Of a stretch of 50,986 bases of DNA, positions 45,166 through 50,986 are shown piece by piece. How positions within the stretch are numbered: position 1 is the first letter of the stretch; each line of letters opens with the position of its first letter. The translations under genes and the position numbers were made by a program. The stretch is from Candidatus Acetothermia bacterium JdFR-48 (GTDB lineage: Bacteria > Bipolaricaulota > Bipolaricaulia > Bipolaricaulales > Bipolaricaulaceae), in the NCBI GenBank assembly GCA_002011425.1, contig MTNJ01000032.1:1-50986 (forward strand), in the 5' to 3' direction. Below the pieces are notes generated by a model, which was given only the letters and a program-made list of their open reading frames with translations, was not told the DNA's origin and did not search any database.

Positions 45166-45735
45166 ATGGTGGGGAACGGAGTCCCGGACACCGTCGGGGA
45201 GCGGCGGCGTATCCCCTACTTCCGGCCCGAACGGGTCTCCGAGGAGGGGTTCCGAATCGTTCTCGAAGCCAGCCGCCGGGCCTGCTTATTATACGGACCT
45301 ATAGCCGTGGGCGTTCATAGGAGCCCCCGACGGAAGGCCCGAAGAGGGGTACAGCGTCACCGCCGAGGAGTCGAGAACACTGACCGCGAGTTCGATCCGC
45401 TCCATTTCCGCGATGGAAGTGCCGTGGCGGACTTAAACATGCCCCTCGCCGCCCACGCCCTGGGTCCCGCCTCCCACTGGATCGGCAGCCCGGGGAGCGG
45501 GCCGGGCACCGCCGCGTCCCCCGCCGAGAAGTTCCTCGAGATCTCGGACACGTTCAAAGTGGTGACCATCCCCTTCCCTCGGTTGCCCCGGCTACACCTA
45601 TCGGCCCCAGAGGGCGCGCTGGCCTCTCGTGGAGAGGGTCCATTGCGGCCGTTACGGGAAGTAGTCGGACCGATAAAGGCCGTAAAGGCCTTGAAACCCA
45701 CATCGCTAAACCCGGTGAACGGGGGGATCGAATGA
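45166..45735 (+). pseudogene. Degenerate nitroreductase-family gene
   Basis: The N-terminus RRRIPYFRPERVSEEGFRIVLEASRRAC resembles the FMN-binding start of nitroreductases (RRSIRxFxPExV...). The C-terminal part has ADLNMPLAAHALGPASHWIG and FKVVTIPF, matching the family's NMxLAAxxLGLGxxWIG and later strand. The middle section, including the expected PSxxNxQPW motif, is missing or scrambled, so about 40-70 residues are lost. The frame remains open and overlaps dxr by 4 nt. It is probably non-functional, though a shortened protein is possible. Confidence 0.55.
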
Positions 45736-46934
45736 GGATCGCGATCTTGGGCGCCACGGGGTCCATCGGGGTTCAGGCCCTGGAGGTGGTCCGGGAGCTC
45801 CGCGGGAGGGGGGTAGAGGTGCAGGTCGTGGCTCTTGCCGCGGGGCGGCGTGTGGCGGAATTGTGTGAAGTGGCACGGGAGTTCGAGGCCAAAGCGATCT
45901 GTGTGCTCGGCGAGGCGGAGGCGGAGAGGGCCCGGGCGCTCCTCCCCTCACACGTGGAAGTACTCTGGGGCCGAGGGGGACTGGAAGAGCTCGCGGCGCA
46001 TCCCGAGGCAGAGCTGGTCCTGAACGCGGTGGTAGGGGCGGCGGGACTCCGCGCCACCCTGGCTGCGCTCTCCGCCGGGAAGCGGCTGGCCTTGGCCAAC
46101 AAGGAATCCCTGGTCATCGGGGGACACCTGGTGATGGAGAGGGTCCATCTCCACGACCAGCTCATCCCGGTTGACTCGGAACACTCGGCCCTCTGGCAAG
46201 CCCTCCGGGGTATCTCACCTGGCGAGGTAGAGAAGCTCTGGATAACCGCCTCGGGGGGTGCATTCCGGGATAGGAGCCCCGAGGAGCTCGAGCGGGTGAG
46301 CCCTCGGGAAGCCCTCTCACACCCCACTTGGAACATGGGCCCCCGGATCACGGTGGACTCGGCGACCCTGGTGAACAAGGCCTTCGAGGTGATCGAGGCC
46401 CACTGGCTCTTTGCGATGTCTTACGAGAGGATCGGGGTCCTCCTTCACCCCCAGTCCATCGTGCATGGGGCGGTGGAGCTTGTGGACGGGAACTGGATCG
46501 CGGTGCTCTCTACCCCCGACATGCGGATTCCCATAAAGTATGCTCTCACTTATCCACAACACTTGCCGCCCCCCCCGCGGGATTTTTCGCTGATTGGAAG
46601 AGACCTGGAGTTCCGTGAAGTCCCGACGGGGAGATATCCGGCCTTCGAGGCGGTGCTAGAGGCGGGGATTGCGGGAGGAACCGCTCCCGCAGTGGCGAAC
46701 GCCGCCGACGAGGAGCTCGTGGCCGCCTTCCTCGCCGGGAAGATCCCCTTCACCGCCATCGCCGAGGGCCTGCGCAGCGTCTTGGAGAGACACGTGCCGA
46801 TGCGCTCGCCGAGCCTGGGGGACATCCTCGCCGCCGACTCCTGGGCCCGCGCAGAGACCCACCGCTGGATGACACAACGCTTCGGCCCTACAATCGGCCA
46901 CGAAAGGAGAGTCGATGAGTCCGACGACGGATGA
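45732..46934 (+). CDS. dxr: 1-deoxy-D-xylulose 5-phosphate reductoisomerase
   Basis: 400 aa NADPH-dependent enzyme making MEP. The NADPH motif ILGATGSIGVQALEVV is at the N-terminus; ANKESLVIGG, the metal site VDSEHSALWQ and the flap/phosphate region SGGAFRDR, HPTWNMGPRITVDSATLVNK and EVIEAHWLF are intact. It overlaps the next gene by 20 nt. With ispG it shows isoprenoid synthesis through the MEP route. Confidence 0.97.
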   Translation: MRIAILGATGSIGVQALEVVRELRGRGVEVQVVALAAGRRVAELCEVAREFEAKAICVLGEAEAERARALLPSHVEVLWGRGGLEELAAHPEAELVLNAVVGAAGLRATLAALSAGKRLALANKESLVIGGHLVMERVHLHDQLIPVDSEHSALWQALRGISPGEVEKLWITASGGAFRDRSPEELERVSPREALSHPTWNMGPRITVDSATLVNKAFEVIEAHWLFAMSYERIGVLLHPQSIVHGAVELVDGNWIAVLSTPDMRIPIKYALTYPQHLPPPPRDFSLIGRDLEFREVPTGRYPAFEAVLEAGIAGGTAPAVANAADEELVAAFLAGKIPFTAIAEGLRSVLERHVPMRSPSLGDILAADSWARAETHRWMTQRFGPTIGHERRVDESDDG

Positions 46935-47220
46935 GGTGCTGGCGGTGCTCCGCGACAAGGTGATGGATCCCGAACTGGGGGTGAACATCGTCGATCTGGG
47001 GCTTGTCTACGACGTCGATGTAGGCGAGGGGCGGATATCTATCGACATGACCCTCACTACCCCGGGATGTCCGTTGGCGGGCACGTTGGCCGCGCAGGCC
47101 GAGCAGGTGTTGCGCGAGGCCTTTGAGGGATATGAGGTCGAGGTAAACCTGGTCTTCGACCCTCCGTGGACGCCCGACAGGATGTCCGCAGAGGCCAGGA
47201 GGATGCTCGGCTTCGGCTGA
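46915..47220 (+). CDS. DUF59/MIP18-family iron-sulfur assembly protein (SufT/PaaD-like)
   Basis: 101 aa. VMDPELGVNIVDLGLVYDVDV is the family signature and TLTTPGCPLAGTLAAQ carries the conserved Cys. Such proteins assist maturation of iron-sulfur enzymes. It overlaps dxr by 20 nt and its stop overlaps the next start (TGATG). IspG and IlvD in this window are plausible clients. Confidence 0.92.
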   Translation: MSPTTDEVLAVLRDKVMDPELGVNIVDLGLVYDVDVGEGRISIDMTLTTPGCPLAGTLAAQAEQVLREAFEGYEVEVNLVFDPPWTPDRMSAEARRMLGFG

Positions 47221-47843
47221 TGGAGAAGTGTCCTATCTGTGCCACGAGGATTGCCAACAGGCTTTGTCCCGCCTTAGGGAAGAGACTTTGCAGCATTTGT
47301 TGTGGTGAGCACCGACAGAGGTCAATAGGCTGTCCCTCGGACTGTCAATACCTCATCGCAGCTTTGAGAAAGCAGCGGGAGAGGCTGGGCCGGGAGCTCT
47401 CCAAGGAATGGGACCGATTTACAGGATACCTCCGGGAAAGGGAGGAGGGTCACCTCATCCCCATGCTCGAGATCCTGCGTGAGGCACTCGCGAACGGAAT
47501 CCACAAGCTCGACGTGACCGATGACGAAGTGATCGTCGCTTTGGAATACTGTGCTCAGCGGCTCTCCCCCATAGAACTCATGGAGCGACCGCCGAACATT
47601 TTGGGACGGGCCTTGGAGGAAACCCTTGTCCCATTGGTACAAAGCGGGAGGCTCGATCGGGAACTCGTGCGCGAAGCCCTGAAGGCACTGGCCGGTTTCG
47701 TCGAGTACTTCAGACAGGAGAGCGATGACAAGAGGTTCGTCCAGGGCCTCCTCGGGCTCTACCCACCGCCGCCCAAGAAGTCTTCCCCCATTATCCGCCC
47801 GGAGGGATCGGGGATCATCAAGCCCGATGAAGGGCTCGTTTGA
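47220..47843 (+). CDS. Cys-rich zinc-ribbon-like hypothetical protein
   Basis: 207 aa. The first 45 residues contain nine Cys in MEKCPICATRI, NRLCPALGKRLCSICCGEH and IGCPSDCQYL, suggesting a double zinc-binding module. I have a recollection of similar CPxxG...C.VCCG...DCPSDCxYL openings in uncharacterised proteins of several phyla. The rest is helical, with LIPMLEILREALANG and a Pro-rich tail. It is coupled to the DUF59 gene (TGATG). Function unknown; a link with metal or iron-sulfur handling is only suggested by position. Confidence 0.75.
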   Translation: MEKCPICATRIANRLCPALGKRLCSICCGEHRQRSIGCPSDCQYLIAALRKQRERLGRELSKEWDRFTGYLREREEGHLIPMLEILREALANGIHKLDVTDDEVIVALEYCAQRLSPIELMERPPNILGRALEETLVPLVQSGRLDRELVREALKALAGFVEYFRQESDDKRFVQGLLGLYPPPPKKSSPIIRPEGSGIIKPDEGLV

Positions 47844-48065
47844 GCAGGGCACCTCCCGGCCGAACATTTGGTCGCACGCCTTTCCCGTGAAACGTCATAT
47901 AGATATCGAAGGCGCCAGGGCCTGTGCCAAAGTAGTTGTGGAGGATTCACCGTACTCGCACGTCGCCGCATTAACGGTCTCCGGATGAAAGCCCTCTCCT
48001 GAATACAACTAAGAGGAACGTCTCCTTAGCCCTCGGTAACACTTTCAATGAGGAACATCGTACCC
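47844..48065. other. Intergenic region before the ilv promoter
   Basis: I see no gene here. An imperfect hairpin CTAAGAGGA/TCTCCTTAG lies at 48009-48029 without a T-tract and might end the preceding operon. Confidence 0.35.
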
Positions 48066-48095
48066 TTGACGGTGGCGCTCGAAATGTCCTATATG
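48066..48095 (+). promoter_or_regulatory. ilv operon promoter
   Basis: TTGACG (48066-48071), an 18-nt spacer and TATATG (48090-48095). Transcription would start near 48102, placing the leader ORF and terminator in the first 160 nt of the message. Confidence 0.6.
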
Positions 48096-48101
48096 AGAAT
48101 T

Positions 48102-48197
48102 GTGTCGGCGGAGAGGATTGAGCGGCGTTTAGAGTTGCGACTCGGCAGGGTGATCCTGCGCGAGGACTTCTCCGTCGTTCTCGTCCTTATTAGCTAG
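48102..48197 (+). CDS. ilv leader peptide, ending in a Val/Leu/Ile run
   Basis: The frame ends ...[15 protein letters not shown] (stop TAG 48195-48197): six consecutive branched-chain codons GTC GTT CTC GTC CTT ATT, just before a hairpin and a terminator in front of ilvD. This is the classic layout of an ilv attenuation leader. The start is uncertain: GTG 48102 lies at the inferred transcription start (leaderless, 31 aa); TTG 48135 and GTG 48150 (15 aa) are alternatives; ATG 48048 lies upstream of the promoter. No convincing Shine-Dalgarno is seen. Confidence 0.68.
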   Translation: MSAERIERRLELRLGRVILREDFSVVLVLIS

Positions 48198-48263
48198 CGG
48201 ATCCAACGCCCAGCGGCGGTGTTGGATCCGGACGAAACCGGGGCCGAAGGGCCCGGTTTTTTT
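48198..48263 (+). terminator. ilv transcription attenuator
   Basis: Directly after the leader stop, CGGATCCAAC and GTTGGATCCG (48198-48207 with 48221-48230) make a perfect 10-bp hairpin. It is followed by a terminator: CCGGG/CCCGG plus CC/GG around a GAA loop (48238-48256) and seven T residues (48257-48263). The segment GGACGA (48230-48235) can also pair with TCGTCC inside the Val/Leu codons (48181-48186), so ribosome position could alter folding. Confidence 0.75.
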
Positions 48264-48294
48264 ATTGTCCCGGCCTCGGTTGAAAGGGGAGGGC

Positions 48295-49953
48295 GTGAAA
48301 AGTTGTGCGATTAAGACGGGCGCTGAGAGGGCTCCGCATCGGTCGCTTCTTTACGCCCTGGGACTAACTCGGGAGGAGCTTGACCGTCCATTCGTGGCCG
48401 TGGTCAGTGCCCTGAACGAGGCCGTCCCCGGCCACAAACATCTGCGGGAGATCGTCCAGGCGGTGAAAGATGGGGTGCGGATGGCCGGAGGCGTGCCCTT
48501 CGAGTGCCACTGCCCCGCGGTCTGTGATGGGATCGCCATGAACCACGGGGGCATGTGTTACTCCCTTCCAAGCCGTGAGTTGGTCGCCGACTGCGCCGAG
48601 GCCATGGTGAGGGCTCACTCTTTTGACGCGGTGGTCTTCGTCCCCAACTGCGACAAGGTGATCCCGGGGATGCTGCTCGCCGCGGCCCGGCTGGACCTCC
48701 CCGCAGTGTTCGTGAGCGGCGGCCCCATGCTCGCCGGCGACTTCCGTGGGGGTAAGGTCGACTTGAGCGACGTCTTCAACGCTCTGGGTGCCCTGACCAT
48801 GGGGGAGATCTCCGAGGATGATCTCACGGAGCTCGAGCTCACCGCATGTCCGGGCAGCGGCTCCTGTGCCGGGATGTTCACCGCTAACACCATGAACTGT
48901 CTCACCGAGGCCCTGGGCCTTGCCCTCCCGGGGAACGGCACCGCCCCGGCGGTCTCGGCGGAACGGTTGCGCTTGGCCAAAAAGGGTGGGGCGCGGGCGG
49001 TGGCCCTCCTCCGGGAGGGAGGACCGCGCCCACGGGAGATCCTCACCGAGACCGCGTTCGAGAACGCCATCCGCGTGGACCTGGCCCTCGGGGGCTCCAC
49101 CAACACCGTGTTGCACCTCCTGGCCCTAGCGGAGGAGGTGGGGATTCCGTTCCCCCTTGCGCGGGTGAACGAGCTGAGCGACGCGACGCCCCAGCTCTGC
49201 AGGCTCTCCCCAGCTGGGCCACACCACATCGAGGATCTCCACCGCGCCGGGGGAATCCCGGCGGTGATGAGCGAACTCGCCGGCGGGGGGTTGATCGACC
49301 CGGAAGCGGTGACCATCACGGGGTCGCTCAAGGGGAGCCTCTCCCGCGTCAGGGATACGGGGGTCATCAGGCCTGTGGACAATCCCCACGCGTCCGTGGG
49401 GGGGATCGCGGTCCTTTTCGGGAGCCTGGCCCCGGAGGGGGCGGTGGTGAAACGAGGCGCGGTGGCAGAGGAAATGCTCCGCCACCAGGGCCCGGCCCGG
49501 GTTTTCAATTCCGAGGCGGACGCCGTCCGGGCCATCCGTGCCCGGGAGTTTCGGGACGGCGACGTAATCGTCATCCGTTACGTGGGCCCCAAGGGGGCTC
49601 CCGGGATGCCGGAGATGCTCACCCCCACGGCGCTCCTCTCGGGGATGGGAATGGATGACAAGGTAGCACTGGTGACCGACGGGCGCTTCTCGGGGGCGAC
49701 GCGGGGGGCGGCCATCGGCCACGTCTCCCCGGAGGCCGCGGTTCGAGGCCCCATCGCCGCCGTCCGGGACGGAGACCGAATCGCCATCGACATCCCCGGC
49801 AAGCGGATCGATCTCGACATCCCTGCGGAGGAGCTCGAGGAGCGGTTGGAGGAGTGGACGCCACCGGAATGCGAGGTGCCCCCGGGGTACCTCCGGCGCT
49901 ACGCCGCCTGGGTCGGTTCCGCCGCCCGGGGAGCGATCCTGAAGGGGGGATGA
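48295..49953 (+). CDS. ilvD: Dihydroxy-acid dehydratase
   Basis: 552 aa from GTG 48295, which has AAGGGGAGG upstream; TTG 48265 lies in the terminator tail and is rejected. It converts dihydroxy-isovalerate/methylvalerate to the 2-keto acids for Val, Leu and Ile. Conserved cluster cysteines lie in [10 protein letters not shown] and [37 protein letters not shown] is intact. The first cluster region reads [19 protein letters not shown], more Cys-rich than usual. Its stop overlaps the ilvB ATG. Confidence 0.96.
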   Translation: MKSCAIKTGAERAPHRSLLYALGLTREELDRPFVAVVSALNEAVPGHKHLREIVQAVKDGVRMAGGVPFECHCPAVCDGIAMNHGGMCYSLPSRELVADCAEAMVRAHSFDAVVFVPNCDKVIPGMLLAAARLDLPAVFVSGGPMLAGDFRGGKVDLSDVFNALGALTMGEISEDDLTELELTACPGSGSCAGMFTANTMNCLTEALGLALPGNGTAPAVSAERLRLAKKGGARAVALLREGGPRPREILTETAFENAIRVDLALGGSTNTVLHLLALAEEVGIPFPLARVNELSDATPQLCRLSPAGPHHIEDLHRAGGIPAVMSELAGGGLIDPEAVTITGSLKGSLSRVRDTGVIRPVDNPHASVGGIAVLFGSLAPEGAVVKRGAVAEEMLRHQGPARVFNSEADAVRAIRAREFRDGDVIVIRYVGPKGAPGMPEMLTPTALLSGMGMDDKVALVTDGRFSGATRGAAIGHVSPEAAVRGPIAAVRDGDRIAIDIPGKRIDLDIPAEELEERLEEWTPPECEVPPGYLRRYAAWVGSAARGAILKGG

Positions 49954-50986
49954 TGAAGCGTACCGGGGCCGAGATCCTCTGGGAGTCGCTCGTCGCCGAA
50001 GGGGTTGAGGTAGTGTTCGGGATCTGCGGTGGAGCGGTGATCCACATCACCGACGCCCTCCCACGTTACCCCATCAGGTTCGTACTCATGCGCCACGAGC
50101 AGGCCGCGGCTCACGCCGCCGACGGCTACGCCCGGGCCACCGGGAGGGTGGGTGTGTGCCTGGCCACCTCGGGGCCCGGGGCCACCAACCTCGTCACCGG
50201 GATCGCCACTGCCTATATGGATTCCTCGCCCCTCCTGGCCGTGACCGGCCAGGTCCCCACGCCGGTGGTCGGGACCGACGCGTTCCAGGAGACGGACATC
50301 ACGGGGATCACGCTCCCCATCACCAAGCACAACTACCTCGTCACCGATATCTTTGACCTCGCCCGCACCCTGAAGGAGGCGTTCCACCTCGCTCGCACCG
50401 GGAGGCCGGGCCCTGTCCTCGTGGACATCGCCAAGGACGTCCAAGCGGCGGAGACCGGATTCTCCTACCCCGAGGGGGTGGAGCTCCCCGGCTATATCCC
50501 CGAGCGTCCGCCCCCGGAGGCGCTCGTTAGGCGAGCGGCGGAGCTCCTGAATGCCGCGGAACGTCCACTGATCCTCGCGGGGCATGGGGTGCTGCTCGCG
50601 GGGGGACATGCCGAGCTCGTGGCCCTCGCCGAGCGGGGGAAGATCCCGGTGGCCACGACGCTGCTGGGTATCGGCGTCATTCCCGGAACCCATCCCCTTT
50701 CCCTGGGAATGGCGGGGATGCACGGGACCCTCCAGGCGAACCGGGCCATCCAGGCGTGTGATCTCCTCTTGGCCGTGGGGACGCGGTTCGACGACCGCGT
50801 GACCGGGAATCCAAGGACGTTCGCGCCCCACGCCACCATCGTCCACGTGGACATCGACCCCGCCGAGATCGGGAAGAACGTCGCGCCGGATCTCGCGATC
50901 GTGGGCGACGCCGGGGAGTTCCTGCGGGCCCTCCTCCCGTTGGCGGAGCCCGGGGACCGTCGGGATTGGCTCGCGGAGATCGAGTC
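49953..50986 (+). CDS. ilvB: Acetolactate synthase large subunit, partial (runs off window)
   Basis: ATG 49953 overlaps the ilvD stop by one base. The visible 344 residues cover the TPP pyrimidine-binding domain, with the catalytic Glu in [18 protein letters not shown] and the [22 protein letters not shown] loop. The central domain follows with [12 protein letters not shown]. It condenses pyruvate or pyruvate plus 2-ketobutyrate. The usual VFGYPGGA is VFGICGGA here. The C-terminal cofactor domain lies beyond the window. Confidence 0.95.
   Translation, partial: MKRTGAEILWESLVAEGVEVVFGICGGAVIHITDALPRYPIRFVLMRHEQAAAHAADGYARATGRVGVCLATSGPGATNLVTGIATAYMDSSPLLAVTGQVPTPVVGTDAFQETDITGITLPITKHNYLVTDIFDLARTLKEAFHLARTGRPGPVLVDIAKDVQAAETGFSYPEGVELPGYIPERPPPEALVRRAAELLNAAERPLILAGHGVLLAGGHAELVALAERGKIPVATTLLGIGVIPGTHPLSLGMAGMHGTLQANRAIQACDLLLAVGTRFDDRVTGNPRTFAPHATIVHVDIDPAEIGKNVAPDLAIVGDAGEFLRALLPLAEPGDRRDWLAEIE

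Noticed and set aside
48048..48101. ATG 48048 as start of the ilv leader peptide
   Set aside because: It lies upstream of the best promoter and has no Shine-Dalgarno, though it cannot be excluded if transcription starts earlier.
48265..48294. ilvD start at TTG 48265
   Set aside because: It lies immediately after the terminator T-tract; GTG 48295 has AAGGGGAGG upstream and matches family length.

Overview
The window is GC-rich and gene-dense, with short intergenic gaps and many ATGA, GTGA or TAATG overlaps. The gene set fits a deep-branching diderm bacterium: a beta-barrel-like protein ending in Phe, several secreted proteins, an MEP isoprenoid pathway, a sodium-type F-ATP synthase, and a fused ATP-cone/uridine-kinase-like protein. 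A member of Bipolaricaulota (Acetothermia/OP1) or a similar thermophile-rich lineage is my best guess. That placement is inference from gene content; no rRNA is present.

Layout. 1-564: the start of an IS1634-type transposase next to the 3' remnant of a DsbA-like gene. 599-7414 (minus): a beta-barrel-like protein and a giant calcium-binding-repeat (TSP3) surface protein. 7667-14448 (plus): frr followed by F-ATP synthase genes I-a-c-b-delta-alpha-gamma-beta, with epsilon missing. 14459-21184 (minus): an orphan two-domain ABC permease, a zinc dehydrogenase, a class II aldolase-like protein, EF-G with a possible attenuator leader, and a YjbQ protein. 21271-22365: ispG. 22421-31103: a DeoR regulator followed by a long operon (UgpB/A/E-like transporter, cytoplasmic glycerophosphodiesterase, NagD-type phosphatase, DHH phosphoesterase, secreted beta-helix protein, secreted GlpQ-like diesterase). 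31312-37351: a second ABC operon (binding protein, fused permease, ATPase) with another NagD/AraL phosphatase and an Ldh2-type dehydrogenase. Its promoter carries the same operator-like element as the DeoR gene. 37352-38586: non-coding DNA, an IS256-type remnant and a fragmentary ORF. 38583-40059: a short ATP-synthase epsilon subunit and fabF. 40064-45735: macrodomain, nitrilase, TrkA-C membrane protein, rnc joined to tRNA-Gln, ATP-cone kinase, OsmC and a decayed nitroreductase. 45732-47843: dxr, a DUF59 protein and a Cys-rich protein. 48066-50986: an ilv leader/attenuator, ilvD and the start of ilvB.

How it fits together. The 22-37 kb island reads as a regulon for importing and breaking down phosphorylated glycerol compounds. 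Secreted GlpQ would cut glycerophosphodiesters, two importers would take up products, and an internal diesterase, two HAD phosphatases and a dehydrogenase would process them, all under a DeoR/GlpR-like repressor. The ATP synthase rotor has the full sodium-binding signature plus a second carboxylate (E32/E65). Regulation is visible in several places: a Val/Leu/Ile-rich leader peptide and terminator before ilvD, a terminator hairpin just before fusA, and several genes whose -10 box lies exactly 8 nt before the start codon, as expected for leaderless transcripts.
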